Shown here: piece after piece, positions 11,521 through 21,520 of the stretch
Numbering within the stretch: the first letter of the stretch is position 1
Layout: each line of letters starts with the position of its first letter
Source of the DNA: Eutrigla gurnardus
Lineage: Eukaryota; Chordata; Actinopteri; Perciformes; Triglidae
Assembly: GCA_963514095.1 (NCBI GenBank)
Contig: OY741276.1
Coordinates: forward strand, 3,333,603 to 3,397,602
Length of the DNA: 64,000 bases
Direction of reading: 5' to 3'
Translations under genes and position numbers: made by a program
The notes under the pieces: model-generated
Database searches by the model: none
What the model saw: only the letters and a program-made list of their open reading frames with translations
Told to the model about the DNA's origin: nothing

Positions 11521-12546
11521 ATGTCCTATACATCCAAACTTCCTGCGTCGTGGAACGATAAACCTCCTCCCCGGAGAGTGGAGGTAGACCTGAGCTCACC
11601 GGGCTTAGCGGTGGTGGAGCTGGAAAGACTCCTGTTCACGGGCAAAGCCATCATCAGCCATGCAGACGAGGTGTGGCCACGGCTTTACATCGGTGACCAG
11701 TAAGTTACTCTCTTTTGTCAACTAAAATCCACACAGAAGGAAACGTGTAACACTTTGTTTCAATGCAAATATTCCAGCGAGGGGAATATTACCCAAGACT
11801 AGACTTGGATTTAGTCCACATGAGTGGAAGAGGAGCTGATCATGAATCACATTTGAATGCCGGATGAGTAACTTAAGATCCCACATGCTGTGATCCACAT
11901 TGGGAGCATGCATAAAATCCAGCAGCACTTGGATCTCTTTGACATCTCTTTGACAAATGTGCTCCCATGCCTGAGATGAACCTGAAGTATCAGTCAATCA
12001 TACTTTGCATGCAGACTGTTCATCACCTTCAACATTGGACTGCAATCCGCCTGTTTATCAGACACAGTGCAGAGAACCGGGCCGATCTGTCCAAGCACCG
12101 GATCACCCACGTACTGAACGCAGCTCACAGCAAACGTGGAGCTCAGCCACACATCTACGAGGGCACGGGGATCTCCTACATGGGCATCGAGGCTCACGAC
12201 TCCTGTGGCTTTGACATGAGCGTCAACTTCCAGGCAGCAGCAGACTTCATCCACCGGGCTCTGAGCCGGGGAGGTGAGAGGACGAGGAGGGGGGTGCATT
12301 TAAACGTCTTGTTTTAGATATTATAATGTGGTAACGGTTGTCTGCTTCTCAGGCAAAGTGCTGGTGCACTGTCACGTGGGAGTGAGCCGCTCCGCCACGC
12401 TGGTCCTGGCCTACCTGATGCTGAAGCAGAACCTGACCCTGGTGGAGGCCATTTGTGCCGTGAAGGAGAACCGTGGCGTCGGCCCGAATCGAGGCTTCCT
12501 TCGCCAGCTCATCAAACTGGACGGCCAGCTCTTTGGCAAACACTGA
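11521..12546 (+). CDS. dusp26: Atypical dual-specificity phosphatase, DUSP26-like
   Basis: This is a small atypical DUSP that removes phosphate from Tyr and Ser/Thr; mammalian DUSP26 acts on MAP kinases and other substrates in brain and muscle. Three exons (11521-11699, 12062-12273, 12353-12546) give 194 residues; human DUSP26 has 211. The N-terminal helix LERLLFTGKAIISHADEVWP leads into LYIGDQ. The general-acid loop region is IEAHDSCGFDM, followed by AADFIHRALS. The signature loop is VHCHVGVSRSATLVLAYLML, an intact HCX5R with catalytic Cys and Arg. The end, PNRGFLRQLIKLD, is typical of the DUSP13/26 group. Identity with DUSP26 looks higher than with DUSP13, and linkage to lsm1-bag4 (human 8p) agrees, but a DUSP13-type paralogue cannot be excluded. 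An ATTAAA at 12767-12772 is a likely poly(A) signal. Confidence 0.88.
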
Positions 12547-13020
12547 ACGCTGCCCGGGTCGATTTACTGCACAGAATTCACAGCTCCAGAACACACAAGA
12601 GAACATGGATCCATGGATTTCATAGCACTTATACTACGGCAGATATTGTGTTTTGAAAAGGGACTAACAGCATCTGATCATTTCCTGAATCTTGTTTTAA
12701 TCCCCTTTAACTTTAAGGTTAAAATGATTTATATTCTGTCAATTTGTTGGCCTACATGATAAATGGATTAAAGTTTTACATAAAAAATTATTTTAATCAG
12801 ATGCAGCTTTTGTTGAATGTCTGGCAGTCGATTGAATCATCTTCTTGGTTTCTCCTGTGTGTCATCGTCTGAGCTAAGAGATAATAATCATCTCTGATGT
12901 GTTTTTGTACCTTTTGCATTCATCCCGTTGGGTCTGAGTTTGATGAAAGGTTGGACAGTAATCATTACACAGAACAAATGCAGAGCAAACACGAGGTTCC
13001 AGATAGAGAATCAACAAAGC
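12547..13020. other. DUSP 3' UTR and serpin upstream region
   Basis: This is non-coding sequence with a poly(A) signal candidate (ATTAAA, 12767-12772) about 225 bp after the DUSP stop. The rest leads into the serpin promoter. No other structure is evident. Confidence 0.55.
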
Positions 13021-13108
13021 CAAAGTTCAGTGGCTCTCTTCCATCTTATAAAAGCGCCGTCGTCCCGTCCAGCCTGTACTTCGCTGTCTGAGATTCCACC
13101 AGCAGAAG
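13021..13108 (+). promoter_or_regulatory. Serpin gene core promoter and non-coding exon 1
   Basis: TATAAAAG at 13047-13054 is a strong TATA box. CAAAGTTCA at 13021-13029, about 20 bp upstream, matches an HNF4-type half-site pattern (consensus close to CAAAGTCCA), fitting liver expression of an antitrypsin-like gene. About 30 bp downstream of the TATA the transcript would start near 13076, and AAG/gtgagt at 13108/13109 is a perfect donor for a short untranslated exon. Its partner acceptor is CAG just before 13702, six bases upstream of the first ATG. Confidence 0.65.
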
Positions 13109-13707
13109 GTGAGTGGTTTAAAGGATTAACAGAGCTCACATGAATTGTTTTAGCAATGTGTGTTTCTGATAAAAAGCTTAAACGTCCCTTCAACAGTTAA
13201 AACCTCAGTTCATCATGTTGAGTTTGGCAACTAAACAAGAATGTGAAAGTATTTTAACACGAGTGGAGAGTGGAGAGTGTAAATTATTTAGGAATTAGTA
13301 GGTTTATTCTTCTTATCCTCCTCTTGGGGGTTCAATGCATGCATTGAAATTTCAGGAATTTAAAGTACATTTTTATTTTTTAAATAAATATGCATGACTT
13401 TAAGTCAATAAATAAGAATAAAAAAACATGATTTCTTTTGAGATTCACTCAAAAACACACTCTTAATTTGCTTCAAGAGGACTGTGGAGGAGGTTTGATC
13501 ACGTTTGACCAACAATAACCTCAAAGATATGACGGCAATCTGTGTTTAAAATAACCAAAAATTATGAAGGAGCCCATCATTCATAGTAGAAGCCTTTAAT
13601 CCCGTCTGTTTAAAGTTGCTTATAGAGAGTCAGTGCATGAGTGTCTCCATCAGCAAACATTGTGTAACCAGAATGTTGAAACGTTTGAACTTTTGTCTCA
13701 GTTCACG

Positions 13708-15367
13708 ATGATGCGTGCTGCCGTGGGCGCCTGGATCTTGTCAGCAGTGATCTTTTTGGCGAGGGGCGACCATCATGCCCACCATGCCGACCACCATGCC
13801 GACCATCATGACCACCAAGACACGGCCCTCGACGGCGCCGGAAGCAGCAGCGTCTCGCTGGTGTCCTCGGCAAACAAAGAGTTCGCCTTCCGTCTGTACC
13901 AGAAGTTAGTGGCTCGGGCCGACTCGGAGGGCAAGAACACCTTCTTCTCCCCCGTCAGCGTGTCCGTGGCCTTGGCTGCCTTGTCCGTGGGGGCGCGGGG
14001 TCAGACCCACCAGCAGCTCTACAGCGGTCTGGGCTTCAACAACTCCATGCTGACGCAGGCCGACATAGACCAGGCCTTCAGCGCGCTCCTCAGGAAGGAC
14101 AACGCCACGTCTCAGGAGGAGACCAGCGAAGGCACCGCCGTGTTCATCGACGACAGCTTCAAGCCGCGGCCCGAGTTCCTGGAGACCTTGAAGACGTCGT
14201 ACTTCGCAGACGGCTTCAACGTCGACTTCGGCCAGAGCGAGAGCGCCAATTTCATCAACAAGTACGTGGAGGAGAAGACCCACGGGAAGATCACCGATCT
14301 GGTGGAGAGCCTGGATCCAAACACGGTCATGTACCTCATCAGCTACATCCACTACAAAGGTGAAAGGTCACCTCAGATTGGTTCATTTTGAGGTCACAGC
14401 TTTTAAGTCTAAACCATGAGTTGTGTTTTTGAATCTCAGGAACATGGCTGAACACGTTTGATCCTTTCCTCACCAAGGCGGACACCTTCATGGTGGACGA
14501 GAACACCAAGGTTCAAACTCAGTAATTATGCATCAAGGAGCATTCTGGGAGTCTTTTCCAATGAAGGGACCTGATTGTTTTATACGCTGTCGTTCCAGGT
14601 TCCGGTCCAGATGATGAATATGGAGAAAAATGTGGAGACGTACTACGACCGGGCGATCAACACATCGGTCCTCCACCTGCCCTTCAACAGCTCCTACTCC
14701 ATGCTGCTGCTGTTACCCGATGACATGGCGACGCTGGAGAGCACCATTTGCCCGGCTCACGTCACCAAATGGATGAAGTGGAAGAAGTCCAGGTTGGGGA
14801 GATTTGAAAAATTCTTCTTTAAGTTCTCGGTTTTCTAACGAGGAATGTTTGACGCTTGTAAACGACTCAACAAATCTGTTATTGCTGTCGGATCAATCAC
14901 GAGATGTTTCTCTATTTCCCTTTTTTTAGGACCCTTGACGTATATATTCCAAAGTTCTCCATCAAGACTTCCTACCAACTGAAGGAAGTGCTGACTGAAA
15001 TGGGAATGACAGACATGTTCGGTGATCAGGCAGATTTGGGCGGCATTTCCGAGGGACAAAAACTGTCCGTCTCAGATGTAAGGACAGAGAACTTGTGTTA
15101 TTTAACGAGCACATTTCCTCCTTTACCTACATTCACCTTTCATCTCACTTTGCCTCTCATCACACACCGTAGGTCGTGCACAAAGCCACCCTGGATGTCA
15201 ACGAGGCCGGAGCCACCGCCGCGGCTGCCACGGGCATCGGCATCACACTGCTGTCCCTCCGCCAAATCTCCGTCTTGAAGTTCGACCGTCCATTTATGGT
15301 CGTCATCACTGAACGCGACACTGAAAACATCCTCTTCATGGGCAAGATCCTCAACCCGAACATCTGA
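13708..15367 (+). CDS. serpina1: Alpha-1-antitrypsin-like secreted serpin (clade A)
   Basis: This is a secreted serine-protease inhibitor of the alpha-1-antitrypsin type, probably a liver plasma protein. Coding exons 13708-14359, 14440-14510, 14599-14792, 14930-15077 and 15173-15367 give 419 residues. A signal peptide (MMRAAVGAWILSAVIFLARG) is followed by a histidine-rich stretch with HHAHHADHHADHHDHQD. The serpin core begins at NKEFAFRLYQKLVA, with FFSPVSVSVALAALSVGARG and sequons NNS, NAT, NTS and NSS. The reactive loop hinge EAGATAAAAT is small-residue rich, so it should be inhibitory. Counting 17 residues from the hinge Glu puts Leu-Ser at P1-P1', which suggests chymotrypsin- or elastase-like targets. 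The end, FDRPFMVVIT...GKILNPNI, is canonical. Tandem ATGs at 13708 and 13711 make the start ambiguous by one residue. Orthology to SERPINA1 versus another clade A member is likely but unproven. Confidence 0.9.
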
Positions 15368-15855
15368 TGGAACAAGCACTGTGCTGTTTTCCTCCTTGCA
15401 TATAAAGTACTCAGAAAATGAAACTCCATCTTTAGTCTCCTTCTTTATGATTGAAACTTCATTTTATGTTTATGAGTGCTTGATTTTATGCGAGAAGGTC
15501 AAATAATGTGGGGATGAAATGGTATCAACAGCTACTGGCATTTGATGTTTATTACAGGGGATGTAAACGTTTAACAAGATATACTGTAATAATATAAGTT
15601 TCCTAAACAAATAAGAATATGGAGAGGAACCGCACTAATGCATTTTATTTAGTGTGTTTGTATTATTCCATTCATTTATAAATATTATTTTTCTCTCGTT
15701 CACTTTGACACGTTGTCAGAGCAACTGCAGTTCCCTCGTCTGACTGCAGGTGGCGGCAACGCCTCACGCGCTTTCTGCTCTACCGCGATTGACAAATCCC
15801 GCGAAGAAGAAGTTTGTCGCGTTTTGATTGGATGGCCGCAAGTTTGTTTTCAGTC
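15368..15855. other. Serpin 3' end and carnmt1 promoter region
   Basis: This is a non-coding spacer. No canonical AATAAA is found immediately after the serpin stop; TATAAA at about 15400 may act as a variant signal. The carnmt1 5' end lies in the right part, where CpG content rises (about 15750-15850). Confidence 0.45.
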
Positions 15856-18800
15856 ATGGCCGAAACAACGGGAGAGGGACCGCAAGGACCGTATTTTAAC
15901 AAAGAGAGGATGAAATGCGGCCCCGAGGAGGAGGCCAGGCTGGAAAGACAGCACTTCTGGAGAATAATCGACGCTTTTAGATTTTACAGGTACAACGACA
16001 AGGCTTAAAACATAGAGTACGGGCCAGGTAACTACAGCTTCAAGTGTCAATGAGCGCTGCCGTTAGCCCGATGACAAGAGCGGAGAACGAATAACTAACG
16101 TCGGGTTCGGAGGGAGAAACACTGCTAACGGAGATCGTTCAGTTGTTTTTTATGCACCGGCTGGTGTTTCCAACGGTCAACTTGTATTTAAAGCAGCTTC
16201 CGGTGGCGTTTGTTTCGCTAATGTTGGAATTTAGCTCCACTCGCGTCCCTGGTGGTGGTGCCAAAAAGTGATTGTCCGCCAGAAACCGATTTGTCAGGTG
16301 AAATACTGCCTTTTATGAGTTGTATTGTCCCTTTAAAAGGTATTACCATGAAAAAGGACTGTGTTGGTTATAATCTAGGGCACAGAGCAGGTAAAATAAT
16401 GGCGGGTCATAAGGATGATTGCAATAGAGATCAATTCTTTATTTTTTTTAACATAACCCACCCATAAATCATGTTGATAACAGTCTAGTTTCCAAATACA
16501 GACATGATCAGGGATATTATTAGACATACAAACACATGAAACGCTGGAAACAATACTATACTATTGCCTGTGATCACGTCAATGTCATGCCCTGATTACG
16601 ATATGAACTGCAAACAACTTTGGCCACAAGTATGATCATTTGATTACAAGAAACTTTCAAGTTTCACAAAGACATTCCTTTGGACATAAAGTTATTTGTA
16701 TGTGTAGTTATGACTGTTTGATCCAGATAAAAGCAGCCGTAGACATATATAACCGAATCAGTTTCTGGTGGACGATCACTTTTTGGCACCAAACCTGTGA
16801 CCGGCAGTTAAACAAACTTAACGTGAGGAATGATTACATTTACACTTAAAGATGATGATGGGAGTGAATGACATGGGAACCACAGTGTTATAGATGCTGC
16901 ATACTGTCTTCCGGTCAGGGTCCACGTCCAGGAGCAGGTCAAGCGTGCCGAGCGTCAGTTCCTGAGCCTCCCGCAGCGCCACCAGGATTTGCTGCCAGAT
17001 GTTTTGTCCAACTTGACCCGCATCAGCCAGTGTGCGGACCACAACCAGGACATCCTGCAGGGCATCGTTGACAACAGCCTCGACATGTTCGAGAACATCG
17101 AGTACGGCGAGAGGGTAAGGTCACGGCTCACACTGGCCCTAAACACGTCGCTATGGAGCATCTGGACCCCCTTCAGGTGATCTGGGACAGGTTTACTTCT
17201 CAGGGTTCCCAGGATTCATTAAGGTGAAGCAGCATTTAGTTTTCTATGCTTCCCACCTGTCGAATAAACTCCCTGAATCTGATTGGCTCATTCATCAGGG
17301 CTGAAAACATTTTTATTTACCTTTTTGTTAGGAACCACATTTTTGTCGTAAAATAATCATAGGGTCGCCCTGCATAAGTAAAGGATACATACAGTTAAAA
17401 ATGTATTTGTGTATCCTGTTTATTTTTAAATCAGGTTTTTCACAGTTTTACAGAATCAAATGATTGTGTTTTTATCGTCCCACCCCTACCTTACACCAGG
17501 TAGTCTACTAAATATATATTTACATATGTGTGTCTGTGTACAGATACATTTTGTATTTTAGTTTGTTGGAGGTTTTATTTTGATGGAGGTTTTTGTGTCT
17601 TTATTTGACCTCCAGGAGGATCCGCGGAAGGCGCGCCCCTCCACTACGTTCGACATGGACAAGCTAAAGTCCACCATCAAGCAGTTTGTCAGAGACTGGA
17701 GCGAGACGGGCCGGGCCGAACGGGACACCTGCTACCTGCCCATCATCCAAGAGATCCAGAGACTCTTCCCATGTGACCAATAGTAGGAAAGCCCACGCAC
17801 GCTTACTCCAATCAGCCCACCACACAAACACCTGCATGCATGTTAAGACCTAAACCTGCGTTGATACAAAATGATACACACATGTTGCTATGGCATCTGA
17901 ACATCTTGTTTATGATTCTGATCATGTGACTTACGCCATGTTTTCCATGTGATATGTGCATTTTGTACATTTTATTATGTCAGTGATGTGTCTAAGGTGA
18001 GCGTGCTGATTCCGGGTGCCGGGCTCGGCCGTCTAGCCTGGGAGATAGCACGGCTCGGTTACATCTGCCAGGGCAACGAATGGAGCTTCTTCATGCTCTT
18101 CTCTTCAAACTTTGTTCTCAATAGGTACAGCACACACCGCCACTAACACGCCTTACACAACAAACATATCACCTTCCCTATGCATACCCTCGTGCAGGAT
18201 ATCCCTGCTTGCACGAGGTACATTCACATTCAGTTGTTTGGCAGTACAGTGACCTCATACTCTGCTGAATACCACTTTCACCCGTCCTCATACATTTGGA
18301 CTGCTCCATTCAGGTGTGAACAGGTGAACTCTCTGACCTTGTACCCCTGGATCCATCAGTTTAGCAACAACAAGAAATCCGCCGACCAAACACGACCAAT
18401 CGTTTTCCCCGACGTCAACCCTCAGAGCTTACCGCTAGACGCTGACTTCTCCATGGTTGCAGGAGACTTTGTGGAAGTCTACCGGGACTTGGGTCAGTAG
18501 AAGGAACATTTTTATGCTTTTAAAATGTCTTTTCAGGCAGAGCTTACTCTCATATCTGATATAAATAATAAAAAACACTCTTTAAAAAAAAAAAAACCTC
18601 CAAATGTACTGATTTCTGGCTGCTATAATCACAGAAAACCTTTTAAGATTACTTTTGGGCTTTATGAAGGATATATGACGGGCCCATGATGTTAAATAAA
18701 ATGGGCCTCTTATGTGAATGTATTGAAATGAATACATTGAATCGGGCACATTAAAGCAGCATTAATTTAAAAGGATCATGTTCTAACAGAATGTCTGTTT

Positions 18801-19550
18801 TCGGTCAGATTCCTGGGACTGTGTGGCTACCTGCTTCTTCATTGACACAGCTCATAATGTCATCGAGTATGTGGAGACCATTTGGAAGATTCTCAAGCCT
18901 GGTGGAGTGTGGATCAACTTGGGTGAGTCAGCTTTCAATGGTTGCTCAGATTGATTGAGTTAAATCTGCAAAATAACTAAACTCAATAACAAAACGCCCC
19001 ATGAATCGGATGTACATCAACGTTTCACTTTGTTTTAAAGTATGCTGAGGTGATTTCTTTCTTTTCTTATTCAATAGAAGGTGTAATCGTATAAAACAGG
19101 GTTTAAGGAATTTAAACGGATCTCAAAGTTTGAATTTGATGTTCCTTCAGGTCCACTGCTGTATCACTTTGAGAACATGGCCGACGAGCTGTCAGTTGAA
19201 CTGAGCTACGAAGACATTCGGACGGCGATTGTTAACTTCGGCTTCCATTTAGAGGTAAGCCGGCGACTTTAATTAGTTTCCGTGGATCGACGTTTGTTTC
19301 CTTCATGTGGTCAGACGGTGTTTTATTCCTCCTGCAGGTGGAGAAAACTTCGGTTCAGACCACCTACACCGAGAACGACCACTCCATGTTGAGATACATT
19401 TACGACTGCGTCTTCTTTGTGGCACGAAAGCCCGCAGACCTGTACTTTAACGGTCAAGAAGAAGAAGAAGAGGAGGAGGAGGACCAACAGCAGAGTTTTC
19501 CACCGGCTGCTAAGTCACCGCGGCGAGAAGGTACCGACAGCCTGACGTGA
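15856..19550 (+). CDS. carnmt1: Carnosine N-methyltransferase 1
   Basis: This enzyme uses S-adenosylmethionine to methylate carnosine (beta-alanyl-histidine) to anserine, which is abundant in fish muscle. Eight exons (15856-15989, 16919-17114, 17616-17782, 17984-18124, 18314-18492, 18809-18922, 19151-19254, 19338-19550) give 415 residues; human CARNMT1 has 409. Family landmarks in order are ERQHFWRIIDAFRFYR, FDMDKLKSTIKQFVRDWSET, the SAM-binding loop VLIPGAGLGRLAWEIARLGY, QGNEWSFFMLFSSNFVLNR, LYPWIHQFSNNKKSADQ, VATCFFIDTAHNVIEY, WKILKPGGVWINLGPLLYHF and ELSYEDI. The C-terminus carries eight consecutive Glu encoded by GAA/GAG triplets. An in-frame upstream ATG at 15832 would add eight residues; 15856 has the better context (G at -3 and +4). 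Intron 1 holds a transposon-like element. A poly(A) signal AATAAA lies at 20168-20173. Confidence 0.96.
16256..16791. mobile_element. Non-autonomous DNA transposon with 36-bp inverted ends
   Basis: The first 36 bases (16256-16291, starting TGGTGCCAAAAAGTGAT) match the reverse complement of the last 36 (16756-16791) with three mismatches. The 536-bp element lies in carnmt1 intron 1 and has no credible ORF, so it would depend on a transposase elsewhere. The target-site duplication was not resolved, so the superfamily is left open. Confidence 0.7.
17340..17489. mobile_element. hAT-like MITE, copy 2 (left-truncated, carnmt1 intron 2)
   Basis: This shares with copy 1 (4249-4570) the order of an AAAGGATA(A/C)ATACA segment, an AAAAATGT segment, a TTTTTAAA.CAGG segment, TTTTTCAC and the end TATCGTCCCACCCCTAC. 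The left half of the element is missing or too diverged to see. Confidence 0.55.
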
Positions 19551-19866
19551 CAGGAAATCTTTTGACACAAACAGTGAACTTAGACGCAGAGATCAAATGG
19601 AAAAAAGAAAATGGACATGAAGGGGAAAAATCAGTGGACATGTTTTTTTTTTTGGTCATGTATAGTTTTTTATTATGCGTATATTATGTGTAACAACTGA
19701 AAAATATCTAAATCCTCTCTTGATACCTTTGTGTGTCGCCTACAAACCATGAAGGGTTGATTTCTCTTTAACTGCGGTTTTACTAATTCTCATCTCCATT
19801 GACTTTCACTGCCTGAGGGCGTGTGTGTGCGTGTGTGAGTGAGTGTGTGAGTGAGTGAGTGAGTGA

Positions 19867-19913
<47 letters not shown>

Positions 19914-19936
19914 AGTGTGCGTGTGTGAGTGTGTGT

Positions 19937-19975
<39 letters not shown>

Positions 19976-20735
19976 CGAGCGAGTGTGTGATGTCAACATT
20001 AGCCTTTTGAGATTATTTATTTTTTCAAATACCATGCCAATAACTACGTCTACTCATATGCATTGATCGTCTGTCAACACTGACGGTGTCATCGAAAAAA
20101 ATTGTCTTTGTTGTTTTAAAGTTGCAGATGACTTTCATCGACTTCTGGTTTCTAATCACACTTTTGGAATAAAGCCAAACATTTGAAGAAAATAAAAAAA
20201 TATGGATCTCTGGAGTTTCACTAATTATAGCACGATAACCCCAGAAACAATTCCTTTATTTCAGCATTTGTGAAAGCACTGGGAAAAAAGCAGCAATGTT
20301 TTGTGTGCGTTAACTGGTTGCTCATCTTTTAGTTTAGTCACAAAACTCAATGCAGACATTAGTGTTATTGATTAGGTTACCCCTCTGCTTTTCTTTCTGT
20401 AATGTGGTGGACATTTTTATATTCTGTATATCTATCTATATATATGTATATATATATATATATATCTTTTGTATAGTATCTAATTTATAAATTCATTAAA
20501 AAAAGGAATCGTTTTTGGTAAAAACAAAAACAAAAGAGAAGCCTCGATTTCCTGTATCCTAGTCACGTGGTGTTCGCCGTGGCCACGCCCACTCAGGATA
20601 CAGGAAGTGTTTCTATCCAATAGCGGAGCAGCTTGGACCGCGGCATCTCTTCCCATAGAGATCCCATCGGCGGCGGTATCAAAGGCCCACGTGTTGTCGG
20701 GTTTTCTGCCGTACGCTCGCGAGCCGACGTTCTCC
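19551..20735. other. carnmt1 3' UTR and c9orf40 5' region
   Basis: This holds the carnmt1 3' UTR with AATAAA at 20168-20173, a mixed (GT)n/(GAGT)n array at about 19820-19990, and an AT dinucleotide run at about 20433-20466. The last 200 bp are GC- and CpG-rich and include CACGTGG at about 20565 and CCACGTG at about 20686, likely promoter elements of c9orf40. Confidence 0.6.
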
Positions 20736-21520
20736 ATGGCGAAGAGACGCGCCGAGGACGCGCTGCTGCTGCACGACCCCCCGTCAAAGAGTCGCTACCG
20801 CGCGCTTAGCGTTGTTGACGTGCGGCCGGGAAGCACGCCTCCGGACGGGGGTGTGAGCCCGCCGTCCCTCCTCGCTGTGATGGACGGCCGCTCCAGAAAG
20901 AGGCCGTACAACGCCGAAGACTCGGAGAAACCAGAAGAGGAGACTCTTCACCGCGAGCCCGCGCACCGCGACCCGGAGAAGCACGCGGTTTTGACGTCCC
21001 CGACGTCTGCACGTTTCCAGGAGCGTCGCGGCTCCGGCGCGCTCACGAGCTCCAAAAAACGACCTCGAGGCGACTGCGCGGGTTTAGAGACTACATCTCC
21101 TGAAGCTAACGCTAAAGTAAGTGACTTCACAGCATAGTTTGTTTTTACTGCGCAGATAAAGATGCCGTTCAGGCGAAGTTGATGCAATTACGGCAAATGT
21201 CCACTAGATGTCACCCCTCGCTTTCCCATCTCTGCTCCTCAACGTCTCTCAAACGTGGCTCTGATTTGGTCCAGATTTGTTTGATGTCACCCTGAAAATA
21301 TTACTGCCGACTGCTCTGCACATGTCTGAGCTAAATAAAATTTGTTTCTCATCACTCTCAGGCTGACGAAGACTCCGACGCCGAAGACTGCAACTACAAC
21401 TCCTTCCAGTTCTGGAGGGTCCCTTTGCCCGAACTTGACCTTTCCTTGCTGGAAGGTGACCCCCAACGAAAAGACAAGCCAAAAGTCAAAGGCTCGTCCT
21501 CTGTCGCCATGGAAACCTGA
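20736..21520 (+). CDS. c9orf40: C9orf40 orthologue, uncharacterised nuclear-type protein
   Basis: This corresponds to the human open reading frame C9orf40, whose function is not established. Two exons (20736-21116 and 21362-21520) join in phase 0 to 179 residues; human C9orf40 has about 194. The N-terminus MAKRRAEDALL matches the human MAKRRA start. The middle is disordered, rich in Ser, Pro, Arg and Glu, with basic clusters SRKRPY and SSKKRPRGD that could be nuclear localisation signals. The C-terminal exon has the acidic DEDSDAEDCN followed by YNSFQFWRVPLPELDLSLLE, which aligns with the only well-conserved block of the family (YNTFQYWRNPLPPIDL in human). It sits between carnmt1 and trpm6 in the same orientation, as in human 9q21. 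An ATTAAA at 21943-21948 may be its poly(A) signal. Confidence 0.9.

Noticed and set aside
13906..14352. 148-codon reverse-strand frame opposite the serpin
   Set aside because: It is a shadow of the GC-rich first coding exon of the serpin, with no family match.
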